Shown piece after piece: positions 25,104 to 34,901 of a stretch of DNA of 64,000 nucleotides. Source of the stretch: DAHVFK01 sp963755395 (GTDB lineage Bacteria > Pseudomonadota > Gammaproteobacteria > Burkholderiales > SG8-39); the NCBI GenBank assembly GCA_963755395.1, contig CAVWJJ010000002.1, forward strand, positions 124,001 to 188,000. The letters run 5' to 3'. Each line of letters starts with the position of its first letter. The first letter of the stretch is position 1. A program made the translations under genes and the position numbers. The notes below the pieces were generated by a model. That model was given only the letters and a program-made list of their open reading frames with translations, was not told where the DNA came from and ran no database searches.

Positions 25104-27068
25104 TTAGGCGGGCGCCGCGTCGGCTTCCAGAGTTCGATCGGACCCGATCCTGCGGCGCCAGACGAGCCAGTAGCCGATCATCGCGACGATCGGCGCGCAT
25201 GCGAGCCCTGCCACGGCGACGTCGGTATCGAACAGCACCAGCAGCGAGACCGCGGCGAGGATCAGGCGCAGCGTCGCGTCGAGAGGCCGCGCGCGGGCGA
25301 AGCGCGCCTGCAGGCTGAAGGTGATGCCGACGGTGGAGGTCAGGACCAGCAGCGCCGCGCCCATCTGCTCCAGACCCGGTTTGATGACGAGCTCGGGATG
25401 GACGAAAACGCCCGCCATCAAGGTAAACAGCGAGACACAGATCTGCACCGAGCGCCACAGCGTCACGTAGAACGACGCGTTGGCGATCTTGGAGGTGATC
25501 GCCGCCGTCACCGAGGTCGGCGGCGTGAGCTCGCCGAATACCGCGAGGAAGAAGGCGAAGAAGTGCACCACCCAGGGATTGACGCCGATCTGGATGAACG
25601 GCGGCGCGATCACGATCGCGATCAGGATATAGGTGGGCGCCGGCGGCAGTCCCATGCCGAGCACGGCACCGAAGATGAACGCCATGCCCACCATGGCGAC
25701 CATGTTCACCCCGGCGGCGTCTATCAGCAGCGCACCGAGCTTGGTCGGCACGCCGGTGATCACCAGCGCGCCGGTCATGATCGACAGAGTCGCGAGCAGC
25801 AGCGCGATGTCGGTGATCATGTCGATGTAGGAGTCAAGGAAGCGCCGCAGCGGCGCGACGAAGGCCTGCAGCGACCAGCGGCCGCGGCGCAGCAGCGGCG
25901 CGAGGTTGATCAGCAGCAGCGCGGCGCCCGCGGCGTAGAACATGTACAGCGCCGCGAACATCGGCGCGAGGAAGATCGTTGCCATCAGCGTGACCAGGCC
26001 GCCGACCACGAACACGAACGCGCCGATGTTGACCTTGTCCCGCCAGCCGAGCGTCTCGGCGCCGGGATCGGCGACGAGGTGGGTGCGGTAGTGGACCGAC
26101 AGCAGGTAGACCGAGACCGCGACGGTGATGTAGTAGATCAGCGCCGGTACCCAGCCGCGCGCGACGACGTCGAAGTAGTCGACGCCGAGGAATTCCGCCA
26201 TGAGAAACGCTGCGATGCCCATGACCGGCGGCATGAGCTGCCCACCCATGGACGAGGCGTTCTCGATCGCCGCGGCGGTCGCTGGCGGCAGGCCGGCATC
26301 GATCATCGCCGGAATGGTTGCAGAGCCGACCGTGATGGAGTTGGCCGCGCCGCTGCCGCTGACGGTGCCGATCGCCATCGAGCCGATCACCGCGGACTGC
26401 GGAATCGCGTGTGGCGAGCGAATCGCGACACGCTTCGTCGCGCGCAGCAGCGAGTCAATGCAGCCGTAGCCGCGCAGCAGGCTCAGCACCAGCAGGAACG
26501 AGCCGATCACCGTGAGCGCGATCTGCGGCAGGCGCGAGAAGATCCCGGTGGCCATCTCGACGCTGCTTGCGGTGATGACCCGGTGCCAGGGCAGGCCGGC
26601 GTGGTAGAACATTCCAGGCACCATGTAGCCGTATACGGCGTACAGGATGAGCACGATGTTGAGAATGAATAGCGGCATGTGGCGCTTGCGCGCGTACTCG
26701 ATGATCAGCAGCGTCATCACGCCGCCGACGGCCATGTCCGCGGTGTTCCACATGCCGGCGCGCTCCTCGCCGAGCGCCATGTAGTTGGTGTTCATGTACC
26801 AGGCGCAGTAGAGCGAGAACAGGCAGTAGGCGGCCGCGATCAGGTAGTTCGCGACCGCAGGCAGCTTCGGATAGAGCTCGTTGTTGCGCAGCGCCTGCAG
26901 CGTGAACAGGGCGTAGGCGACCGGGATCATCGTCATCGCGAGCAGGGTCGGTCCGCCGAGCCCGGTCCAGTAATAAAAGAGCATGTACCCCAGGAACGCG
27001 ATCGCCGCCCCGTAGTAGAGCAGGTCGAGCGCGAGAGGCGGCCGTCGTGATGCCACGGTGCCGGTCAC
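25104..27068 (-). CDS. TRAP transporter fused 4TM/12TM permease (TAXI type)
   Basis: 654 aa, about 16-18 membrane helices. The N-terminal third corresponds to the small DctQ-like subunit, the rest to DctM. DctM motifs include SGSGAANSITVGSATIPAM, AIENASSMGGQLMPPVMGIA and GLPPAPTYILIAIVIAPP. It uses a sodium or proton gradient to import the ligand carried by the TAXI binding protein encoded 31 bases upstream. Substrate is unknown; C4-dicarboxylates or other organic acids are typical. Confidence 0.9.
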   Translation of the reverse strand: MTGTVASRRPPLALDLLYYGAAIAFLGYMLFYYWTGLGGPTLLAMTMIPVAYALFTLQALRNNELYPKLPAVANYLIAAAYCLFSLYCAWYMNTNYMALGEERAGMWNTADMAVGGVMTLLIIEYARKRHMPLFILNIVLILYAVYGYMVPGMFYHAGLPWHRVITASSVEMATGIFSRLPQIALTVIGSFLLVLSLLRGYGCIDSLLRATKRVAIRSPHAIPQSAVIGSMAIGTVSGSGAANSITVGSATIPAMIDAGLPPATAAAIENASSMGGQLMPPVMGIAAFLMAEFLGVDYFDVVARGWVPALIYYITVAVSVYLLSVHYRTHLVADPGAETLGWRDKVNIGAFVFVVGGLVTLMATIFLAPMFAALYMFYAAGAALLLINLAPLLRRGRWSLQAFVAPLRRFLDSYIDMITDIALLLATLSIMTGALVITGVPTKLGALLIDAAGVNMVAMVGMAFIFGAVLGMGLPPAPTYILIAIVIAPPFIQIGVNPWVVHFFAFFLAVFGELTPPTSVTAAITSKIANASFYVTLWRSVQICVSLFTLMAGVFVHPELVIKPGLEQMGAALLVLTSTVGITFSLQARFARARPLDATLRLILAAVSLLVLFDTDVAVAGLACAPIVAMIGYWLVWRRRIGSDRTLEADAAPA

Positions 27069-27099
27069 GGTTGACGCCCTGGGGCCTAGCCTGCCGCCG

Positions 27100-28129
27100 T
27101 TACTTCGCGACGTTGGTATCCCACTTGCTTTCCCACACGCCCCTTGCCTTCATGTATTTCGCGAGGCCGGGATGGATGGGCACGAGATTCCAGGTCGACT
27201 CCAGCGCTTGCTTCTGGAACGCGGCCATGTGGCCGCCGCTGATCTGGCGGAAGCTCGGGTCGAGCTTGGCCAGCTCGTCCGCGTGCGCCTCGATCACGGT
27301 CAGCATCTTGTACATCTCGTCCGCCGAGACGATCGTGGCCGAGGTCGAAGCCCCAGTAGAAGGGCAGCAGCGTCACCTTCTTGACGTACAGCTCCTTCTT
27401 GTGGAAGTTCGCCGGGTCGACCTGCTCGATGCTGAAGCCCGCCGCCTTGAGCTTCTTTAGTTCGTCCGGGCTCGGATTGAGCGCCGCCCAGTCGACCGCG
27501 AGCGTGGCCTCGGCGATCCACGGCGGCGGCGTCTTGCCGCCGGCGGCGTAGATGCTCATACCTCTGATCGAGCCTGAGTTGAGCTGCGAGCCTGCGGTGG
27601 AAAGGTCGACCTGCTTGTAGATGTGGTGCACTCCGACCGCGGCCATCGCATTCTCGAGCTGGCGGCGCGTATCGAAGGGCAGCGGGCCGGTGTACACCGC
27701 CTTGCCGGAAAGGTCTTCCCACTTCCTGATGCTGTCGCGGTCGCTCGCTTTGATCGCCAGTCCGACGTCGAGCGTGTAGCACCACAGCGACTGGATCGGC
27801 TGCTGCGTGATGTGTGCCTTGAAGCCCTTGAAGCGGCCGTCGTCGGCCTTGAGCTCCTTGAGCGCCACATCCGAGCCGTAATAGCCGTCGAAATCGCCGG
27901 TGGCGAAGCCCTTCACGGTCGTCACCGCGCCTGGCGTCGGCAGCACCGAGATGCGGAGCTCGGGCATCGCCTTGTTGAGTACGCTGGCGAGCGCGACGAG
28001 CGCCTTGTCGCCCGACGAGCCGACGGGGCCAGTGGCCCAGCGAATGTCCTTGGGCGCCGACCATGCGGCGGTGCTTGCGCTGCCAAGTAGTGAAGCGACC
28101 GCGATTGCGGCCATCGTGCGCTTGATCAT
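27100..28129 (-). pseudogene. TAXI-family TRAP substrate-binding protein, one 1-base insertion
   Basis: The signal peptide is MIKRTMAAIAVASLLGSAST, with cleavage near AWSAP. The mature start KDIRWATGPVGSSGDKA and the segment IYAAGGKTPPPWIAEATLAV are of TAXI (TRAP-associated extracytoplasmic immunogenic) type. Near 27345 the frame shifts (GFDL, then SATIVSADEMYKMLTVIEA continues in another frame), caused by one extra C. Removing it gives 342 aa, the family length. A GGAGGAG site precedes the ATG. It pairs with the downstream fused TRAP permease. The single insertion is probably a sequencing error. Confidence 0.85.
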
Positions 28130-28165
28130 GCCCGTCTCCTCCTCCGTTATTTCGCGTCGTGAATA

Positions 28166-28879
28166 TTAGCTGTTTCCCAGTTCGAACCCGCATCGCTCGC
28201 GCAAGCTGCGCGTCAGAGTGCCGGTGAGCAGCGAGGCGAGGCGACGCGCGAGATCGGTCGCCGCGGCGGTGGCACACACCGCGGCCGAATAGACCGTCGC
28301 CAGCTCGAATTCTCCGGGCAGGGGCCCGACCAGCGCGACTCCCGGTGTGATCATGATCTCGGTGATCTGGGTGCAGCCCAGAAGACCGTGGCTGGATGCG
28401 CGCGACATCGCGCCCATGGCCGCCGCCCCGCTCGCGTACGGGCGCAGGCGCGGCGCGAGCGTCTCGCGCACGCCGAGGCGCTCGAGCACCTTGGCGAAGT
28501 GGATCCCGGCGGTGGCCCGCTCGGGATCGGGAAAGTAGATTTCCCGCGCGCCGAGCAGCGCCGCGCGCAGCGCCGCCGCGTTCGAGATGTCCGGAATCGG
28601 GTCGCCTTGCTTTACCGCGACCCCGGTACGCACGCGTCCGAGGTCGGCACAGGTATCCGCCAGCGTGCGCCCTGCGGCGGCGAGCTCGGCTATGAGCGTC
28701 TTGGTAAGGATCACGAGGTCGGCGGGCTCGCCCGAGAGCAGCTTGTCCCGCATCGCGCCGACCGGGCCGAAGGTGCCGACGATCTCGGCGCCGGTCTCTG
28801 CTCTGAATTGGGGCGCGAGGGCTTCGACCACGCCGTGTGCGGCGCCCCCGCTCAACAGCTTTAGTTGCGGCGCGGTCAT
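28166..28879 (-). CDS. ModA-like substrate-binding-domain protein lacking a signal peptide
   Basis: 237 aa from ATG 28879. It has a type-II periplasmic-binding fold (LKLLSGGAAHGVVEALAPQF near the N-terminus, PADLVILTKTLIAEL, FPDPERATAGIHFAKVLERL), like molybdate/tungstate-binding ModA. No signal peptide is present; the open frame upstream does not encode one and overlaps the divergent gene. It starts the operon with the TAXI binding protein (36 bases) and TRAP permease. It may be a cytoplasmic ligand-binding protein. The ligand is unknown. Confidence 0.7.
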   Translation of the reverse strand: MTAPQLKLLSGGAAHGVVEALAPQFRAETGAEIVGTFGPVGAMRDKLLSGEPADLVILTKTLIAELAAAGRTLADTCADLGRVRTGVAVKQGDPIPDISNAAALRAALLGAREIYFPDPERATAGIHFAKVLERLGVRETLAPRLRPYASGAAAMGAMSRASSHGLLGCTQITEIMITPGVALVGPLPGEFELATVYSAAVCATAAATDLARRLASLLTGTLTRSLRERCGFELGNS

Positions 28880-29051
28880 GCGCTCAATTCCCCCATATTC
28901 TGTGCCCCTTGCGCGTAGTTGAGCGGCTTTTAGCACAACGCCTCCGGGCGCGTCCATGTCCGCAGTCATGCGCCAAGTTGCGGGCGTCGCTTTCACTGAC
29001 GCGCATACTGTGCTGAAATCGGCCATATCGTCATCGAACGCGGAGCACGGC

Positions 29052-29351
29052 ATGAGACTCTGGATTCTTGCGGCTGCCGGCCTGCTCGCCATCTCGGCTT
29101 GCGCGGGCATTCCGAACGAAGAAGCATTCAAGGCGAAGGTCAGCTCGTGGCAAGGCCGCAATGTCGGCGACCTGGTCAAGGAGTGGGGCCAGCCGAACAG
29201 CATCCTGCACACGCCGGGCGGCGGGATGGTCTACACGTACAACAAGGGCGATCCCATCGCGAGCTCGTGCAGGGTGGACTTCGTCGTCAATGACGCGCAG
29301 AAGATCACCGCTTGGCGCTACGCCGGAACGACCTGCCGCACGACGTATTAG
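29052..29351 (+). CDS. Small lipoprotein
   Basis: 99 aa from ATG 29052. A lipoprotein signal peptide (MRLWILAAAGLLAISAC) ends in a lipobox with Cys17. The mature part (QGRNVGDLVKEWGQPNSIL, then GGGMVYTYNKGD and a CxxxF...C pair) resembles SmpA/OmlA-like small outer-membrane lipoproteins where a WG-P turn is conserved. Two later cysteines (SSCRVDF and TTCRTTY) could form a disulphide. It is followed 16 bases later by kup. The function is unknown. Confidence 0.7.
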   Translation: MRLWILAAAGLLAISACAGIPNEEAFKAKVSSWQGRNVGDLVKEWGQPNSILHTPGGGMVYTYNKGDPIASSCRVDFVVNDAQKITAWRYAGTTCRTTY

Positions 29352-29367
29352 TCGTCGATGAGCCATC

Positions 29368-31312
29368 GTGCCGGCTGGCCCCGATAACGGCCTGGGCCGA
29401 AATGCGCAGCAGGAGGCGCTGAAGCGCGCATCGCCGGCGACGGCGCACAGCGATTCGTTCGCGGTGCTCGCCATTGCGGTGCTCGGGGTGGTCTACGGCG
29501 ACATCGGCACCAGCCCGATCTACGCGCTGAGGGAGTGCTTCGCCGGCAAGAATCCGATTCCGGTCAGCCCCGCCAACGTGCTCGGGGTGCTGTCGCTCGT
29601 CTTCTGGACCCTGCTGCTGGTCATCTCGCTCAAGTACATGGTCTACGTGCTGCGGGCGGACAACCGCGGGGAGGGCGGGATCTTCGCGCTGATCGCGCTG
29701 CTGCGCCCGGATCGCGACCAGAACAACTGGCGCCGGCGCGTGCTCATCCTGCTCGGCATCCTCGGCGCCTCGATGCTATATGGCGGCGCCATGATCACGC
29801 CCGCGATCTCGGTGCTGAGCGCGGTGGAGGGCCTTCAGATTGCGGCTCCCGGCTTGCACAGTTTCGTCATTCCGATCACGGTCGGCATATTGTTAGCGCT
29901 GTTCGCGGTGCAGCGGCACGGGACGGCGGCGGTGGGCGCGGTGTTCGGGCCGTTGACCCTGGTGTGGTTTGCGGTCCTCGCGCTGCTCGGATTACGGGGC
30001 ATCCTCCAGGCTCCGGAAGTATTGCTGGCGGTGAACCCGTGGTACGCGATCCGGTTCTTCCTTGCCAACGGCTGGTCCGGATACCTGATTCTGTATGCCG
30101 TTTTCCTGGTCACTACCGGCGGCGAGGCGCTGTATGCGGATCTCGGTCACTTTGGCCGCAAGCCGATCCGCCGGGTCTGGTTCGCGTTCGTGCTGCCCGC
30201 GCTGCTGATCAACTATTTCGGCCAGGGCGCGTTGCTGATCGCCGAACCAAGCGACGACATCCATCCGTTCTTCCACCTGGCCCCTGCCTGGGGTCTGTAT
30301 CCGCTGGTCATCCTCGCTACGGCCGCCACCTGCATCGCTTCGCAGGCGGTGATCACAGGGCGCCTTTTCGCTCACCCGGCAAGCGGTGCACCTCGGGCTG
30401 CTGCCGGGCCTGACGGTCGATCAGACCTCGGCCGACGCGCGCGGCCAGATCTACATGCCGGCGGTGAACTGGATTCTGATGGTCGCGGCAATCGGCCTGG
30501 TGCTCGCGTTCCGCACCTCGGGCAACCTGGCCGCGGCTTACGGCGTGGCGGTCAATTCCACCATGGCGATCACCACTGTGCTCGCGTTCAACGTGGCGCG
30601 CGAGCGCGGCGGCTGGAGCCTGCCCGCGGCGCTCGCGTTCCTGCTCGGGTTCCTCGCCATCGATCTTGGCTTCCTCGGCTCGAACCTGCTCAAGATTCCG
30701 GACGGCGGCTGGCTGCCGCTGCTGATCGGTTTGGTGCTGTTCACCGCCATGGCAACCTGGCGCAAGGGGGCGAGCCTGCTGGCCGAGCGGATCGCGGAGA
30801 CCGCCTCGACGCTTGAGACGTTCATCGGACGTGTCGAGGCGGAGCGCATCCCGCGAATTCCCGGCACGGGGGTGTTCTTCACCGGTCGGCTCGAGCAGAC
30901 GCCCCCCGCGCTGCAGCAGCTGGTGCGCCACACCGGCGTCCTTTACGAGCGGGTGATCATCCTCACCGTGGTGATCGAGCCGCAGCCCAAGACTGACCCG
31001 GAGGAGCGCATCGAGATCAAGGACCTTGGCGCCGGCTTTCACCGCGTGGTGCTGCACTACGGCTTCATGCAGCGGCCGAACATCCCCTCGGAGCTGGCGG
31101 CATCCGACGAACTGGGCCTGTCGGCCGACCTGGACAAGGTGCACTACATCATCGGCCACGTCGACCTGTTGGCGGGACGCAAGCTGCGCGGCATGGCCCG
31201 CTGGCGCGACCAGCTTTTCGTCCTGATGGCGAGCAACACCCAGGACGCGACCGCCTACTACCAGATCCCGGTCACCCAGGCCATGAAGGTGGGGCTGCAG
31301 GTGGGAATTTGA
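29368..31312 (+). pseudogene. kup: Potassium uptake protein Kup, one 1-base insertion
   Basis: GTG start 29368; the conserved N-terminal motif is VLGVVYGDIGTSPIYALRE. About 12 helices follow, with MLYGGAMITPAISVLSAVEG and TSGNLAAAYGVAVNSTMA. Near 30360 the frame shifts because GGG replaces GG (VITG, then AFSLTRQAVHLGLLPG in the next frame). Removing the extra G gives 647 aa, full Kup length with the C-terminal cytoplasmic domain. Kup imports K+ by proton symport. One homopolymer insertion in an otherwise intact gene points to sequencing error. Confidence 0.88.
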
Positions 31313-31357
31313 CCTAGCGCAAGCTCCGGGCGGTGGGGCCGGCCTTAGAATCCACCT

Positions 31358-31363
31358 TATAAT
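31358..31363 (+). promoter_or_regulatory. Possible -10 element of hemA
   Basis: TATAAT lies 40 bases before the hemA ATG in the only sizeable gap upstream. No good -35 at 17 bases was seen. Confidence 0.35.
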
Positions 31364-31402
31364 CTCAGGCCTTAGCGCATTTCCAGGGCCATTTGGGACG
31401 AC

Positions 31403-32647
31403 ATGGCGCTTTACGCACTCGGACTGAACCACCAAACCGCCCCGCTCGACATCCGCGAGCGGGTGGTGTTTCACGTCGAGCGCATGCGCGACGCGCTGGG
31501 CGAACTGCGCCGCAGCCTCGCCTCCGAAGCGGCGATCCTGTCGACCTGCAACCGCACCGAGCTGTACCTCGCGGCCGAGCAGCCGGCGGCGGCCACCGAC
31601 TGGCTGGCGAAGTACCACAGCCTGCGCACGGACGATATATCGCCCTATCTCTACACGCTGACCCGGGAGCAGGCGGTTCGGCACGCGTTCAGGGTCGCCT
31701 CCGGGCTCGATTCAATGGTGCTGGGCGAGCCGCAGATTCTCGGCCAGATGAAGGATGCAGTGCGCGAAGCCCAGGCGGCAGGCACGCTGGGCACCGTCCT
31801 GCACAAGCTCTTCCAGCGCTCATTCGCGGTGGCGAAGGAGGTGCGCAGCAACACGCAGGTGGGCGCCAACAGCGTGTCGATGGCGGCGGCGACGGTAAAG
31901 CTGGCGGCGCGCATCTTCCCCTCTCTGCACGAGCAGAAGGTGCTGTTCATCGGCGCAGGCGAGATGATCGAGCTGTGCGCGACGCATTTCGCCGCCCAGG
32001 GCCCGGCGCGCATCGCGGTCGCCAACCGGACTCTGGAGCGCGCCGGCCAGCTCGCGCACCGCTTCAACGGGCAGGCGATCGAGCTCAAAGTGCTCGGCGA
32101 GCACCTGCACGAGTACGACGTGGTGGTGTCGTGCACCGCCTCGTCGCTGCCGATCCTCGGCAAGGGCCTGGTCGAGCGCGCGTTGCGCGCGCGCCGCCGC
32201 CGCCCGATATTCATGGTCGACCTCGCGCTGCCGCGCGACATCGAGCCCGAGGTGGCCGAGCTGGACGACGTCTTCCTCTACACGGTCGACGATCTGGGCG
32301 AAATCGTCGCCGCGAACCTCGACGCGCGCCGCTCGGCGGTGGAGCAGGCGGAGGCGATCATAGAGACCCAGGTCGGCCAGTTCATGCACTGGATGCAGGT
32401 GCGCGAGACCGTGCCGCTGATCCGGGCGCTGCGCGAGCAGGCCGAGCAGGCGCGCCAGCACGAGCTCGAGCGCGCGCTGAAGCTGCTGCAACGCGGCGAG
32501 GATCCGAAGCGCGTGCTCGAAGCCATGTCGCAGGGACTCGCCAACAAGTTGCTGCACCCGCCCACCCAGGCCCTGAACGAGGCCGCGGGCGAAGAGCGCG
32601 AACGCCTGAGCGAAGCCGTCGCACGGCTGTTCCGCGTCAATCGCTAG
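31403..32647 (+). CDS. hemA: Glutamyl-tRNA reductase HemA
   Basis: 414 aa. The catalytic cysteine is Cys49 in AILSTCNRTELYLAAE, with the N-terminal MALYALGLNHQTAPLDIRER. GLDSMVLGEPQILGQMKDA and the NADPH-binding segment VLFIGAGEMIELCATHF follow, then the C-terminal dimerisation helices. It reduces Glu-tRNA to glutamate-1-semialdehyde, the first and usually rate-limiting step of tetrapyrrole synthesis by the C5 pathway. The stop overlaps prfA by one base. Confidence 0.96.
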   Translation: MALYALGLNHQTAPLDIRERVVFHVERMRDALGELRRSLASEAAILSTCNRTELYLAAEQPAAATDWLAKYHSLRTDDISPYLYTLTREQAVRHAFRVASGLDSMVLGEPQILGQMKDAVREAQAAGTLGTVLHKLFQRSFAVAKEVRSNTQVGANSVSMAAATVKLAARIFPSLHEQKVLFIGAGEMIELCATHFAAQGPARIAVANRTLERAGQLAHRFNGQAIELKVLGEHLHEYDVVVSCTASSLPILGKGLVERALRARRRRPIFMVDLALPRDIEPEVAELDDVFLYTVDDLGEIVAANLDARRSAVEQAEAIIETQVGQFMHWMQVRETVPLIRALREQAEQARQHELERALKLLQRGEDPKRVLEAMSQGLANKLLHPPTQALNEAAGEERERLSEAVARLFRVNR

Positions 32648-33732
32648 TGAAAGCGTCTTTACGCGCCAAGCTCGACGGCCTGGCCGCGCGGCTCTCGGAG
32701 CTGAACGGGTTGCTCGCCGCGGAGACCGCAACGCGCGACATGGAGCAGTTCAGGAAGCTCTCGCGTGAGCACTCGGAGCTGAGCGGACTGGTCTCGCTCT
32801 ACGACCGATTTTGCCAGGCCGAGCGCGACGCCGCGGCGGCCAGGGACATGGCGCTCGACCCTGCGACGCGGTCGTTCGCGGAGGACGAGCTGAAGGAGGC
32901 GCGCGGCGCCATGGAGCGCCTCGAGCGCGAGCTGCAGCAGGTTTTGCTGCCGCGCGACCCGAACGACGAGCGCAATACCTTTCTCGAGATCCGTGCGGGC
33001 ACGGGCGGGGACGAGTCGGCGCTGTTCGCGGGCGACCTGTTCCGCATGTATACCCGCTACGCCGAGCGTCAGGGCTGGCAGGTCGAGATCATCTCCGAGA
33101 GCCTCTCCGAGCTGGGCGGATACAAGGAGGTGATCGCGCGCATCATCGGCCAGGGGGTTTACTCGAAGCTCAAATTCGAGTCCGGCGGGCACCGCGTGCA
33201 GCGGGTGCCCGCGACCGAGGCGCAGGGGCGCATCCACACCTCGGCCTGCACCGTGGCGGTGCTACCGGAGGCGGACGCGATCGACGACGTGGTGCTCAAT
33301 CCGGCCGAGCTTCGCATCGATACCTTCCGTGCCTCCGGCGCCGGCGGGCAGCACGTCAACAAGACCGAGTCGGCGATCCGCGTCACTCACCTGCCGACCG
33401 GAATCGTGGTCGAGTGTCAGGACTCGCGCTCGCAGCACAAGAATCGCGAGAAGGCGCTCTCAGTGCTCGCGGCGCGGATCAAGGACAAGCAGACACGCGA
33501 GCAACAGGCCAAGACGGCTTCTGCGCGCAAGAGCCTGGTCGGCTCCGGCGACCGCTCGGAGCGAATCCGTACTTACAACTTCCCACAGGGCCGGGTTACC
33601 GACCACCGCATCAATCTCACCCTGCACAAGATCGACCGCATCATGGATGGCGAGCTGGACGAGCTGATTGGGGCGCTGCGCGCCGAGCACCAGGCGGAGC
33701 AACTCGCGCTGCTCGCCGAAGAAGCGGCGTGA
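32647..33732 (+). CDS. prfA: Peptide chain release factor 1
   Basis: 361 aa from GTG 32647, which shares one base with the hemA stop. The GGQ catalytic loop is SGAGGQHVNKTESAIR (about residues 229-244), and the RF1-specific tripeptide PAT lies in RVPATEAQGRIHTSA. It recognises UAA and UAG and triggers peptide release on the ribosome. Its stop overlaps prmC, the gene for the methylase that modifies the GGQ glutamine. Confidence 0.96.
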   Translation: MKASLRAKLDGLAARLSELNGLLAAETATRDMEQFRKLSREHSELSGLVSLYDRFCQAERDAAAARDMALDPATRSFAEDELKEARGAMERLERELQQVLLPRDPNDERNTFLEIRAGTGGDESALFAGDLFRMYTRYAERQGWQVEIISESLSELGGYKEVIARIIGQGVYSKLKFESGGHRVQRVPATEAQGRIHTSACTVAVLPEADAIDDVVLNPAELRIDTFRASGAGGQHVNKTESAIRVTHLPTGIVVECQDSRSQHKNREKALSVLAARIKDKQTREQQAKTASARKSLVGSGDRSERIRTYNFPQGRVTDHRINLTLHKIDRIMDGELDELIGALRAEHQAEQLALLAEEAA

Positions 33733-34541
33733 AAGTGCGTGACGCTCTCGCCGGCTGCGGACTCGAGCCGCGTGAGGCGCGCCTGCTGCTGGCCGAGGCG
33801 ACCGGGTTCTCCGTGGCAAGCGTACTGGCGCATGCCGAACGCGACGTTCCGCCGCAGGCGGGCGCGATGTTCTCGGACTGGGCGGCGCGCCGCCGTGCCG
33901 GCGAGCCGATCGCCTATCTGCTCGGGCGGCGCGAGTTCTACGGCCTGCTACTGGGGGTTACGCCCGCGGTGCTGATTCCACGCCCGGAAACCGAACTGCT
34001 GGTGGATCGGGCCCTGGCGCAGCTCTCGGACAAGGACCAGGCAGGCGTGGCGGACCTGGGAACCGGCAGCGGGGCGGTCGCGCTCGCCATCAAGCGCCAT
34101 CGGCCGCGCGTACGGGTCGTCGCCACCGATGCTTCGGCCGAAGCGCTCGACGTGGCGAGGCGAAACGCGGCGCGGCTTTCGCTCGCGATCGAACTGCGCC
34201 AAGGGCGCTGGTTCGAACCGCTTGCGGGGGAGCGCTTCGATCTCGTCGTCTCCAACCCGCCCTACGTCGCCTACAACGACCCGCATCTCGCCCAGGGCGA
34301 CCTGCGCTTCGAGCCGCTGGCGGCGCTGGTGGCGGGGCCGGACGGCCTGGAGGCGCTGCGTGGCATCGTCGCTGGGTCCGCGCCGCATCTGCGACCGGGC
34401 GGCTGGCTGATGCTGGAGCACGGTCAGGGGCAGGACGCTCCGGTGCGCGCGCTTCTGGCGCACGAGGGGTTCGAAGGCATCTACAGCTGGCCCGACCTGG
34501 CCGGGATTGCGCGTGTGACCGGAGGCAAGTTAAAATCCTGA
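33729..34541 (+). CDS. prmC: Release factor glutamine methyltransferase PrmC
   Basis: 270 aa from GTG 33729 (GTGA overlap with prfA). The SAM-binding motif is VADLGTGSGAVALAI, and the catalytic NPPY motif is in VVSNPPYVAYNDPHL, preceded by the N-terminal helical RF-binding domain with YLLGRREFYGL. It methylates the GGQ glutamine of RF1/RF2. Typical length. Confidence 0.95.
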   Translation: MKVRDALAGCGLEPREARLLLAEATGFSVASVLAHAERDVPPQAGAMFSDWAARRRAGEPIAYLLGRREFYGLLLGVTPAVLIPRPETELLVDRALAQLSDKDQAGVADLGTGSGAVALAIKRHRPRVRVVATDASAEALDVARRNAARLSLAIELRQGRWFEPLAGERFDLVVSNPPYVAYNDPHLAQGDLRFEPLAALVAGPDGLEALRGIVAGSAPHLRPGGWLMLEHGQGQDAPVRALLAHEGFEGIYSWPDLAGIARVTGGKLKS

Positions 34542-34574
34542 GCAAATTGCTCAACTATTGCACTGGAGCGCACC

Positions 34575-34901
34575 ATGAGCGACGTACAGCAGCTGATCAA
34601 GGACCAAGTGACTAAACACTCGGTCGTGCTCTACATGAAGGGCACGCCGCAGTTTCCGCAGTGCGGCTTCTCTGCCATGGCGATCCAGGTGCTGCAGGCG
34701 AGCGGGGTGAAGGAGCTGTTCACGGTGAACGTGCTCGAGAACGCCGAGATACGTCAGGGAATCAAGCAATTCGCCAACTGGCCCACCATTCCGCAGCTGT
34801 ACATCGGCGGCGAATTCGTCGGCGGCAGCGACATCATGCGCGAGATGTACGAGAGCGGAGAGCTGCAGAAGATCCTAGAGGCCACGAAGCAGCAGGCCTA
34901 G
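34575..34901 (+). CDS. grxD: Monothiol glutaredoxin Grx4
   Basis: 108 aa. The monothiol active site CGFS is in MKGTPQFPQCGFSAMAI, with WPTIPQLYIGGEFVGGSDIM and a glutathione-binding TIP/GG pair. It carries [2Fe-2S] clusters for delivery to iron-sulfur enzymes. It is the last gene of the hemA-prfA-prmC-grxD run and converges with a 27-base overlap on the fructosamine-kinase-like gene. Confidence 0.95.
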   Translation: MSDVQQLIKDQVTKHSVVLYMKGTPQFPQCGFSAMAIQVLQASGVKELFTVNVLENAEIRQGIKQFANWPTIPQLYIGGEFVGGSDIMREMYESGELQKILEATKQQA

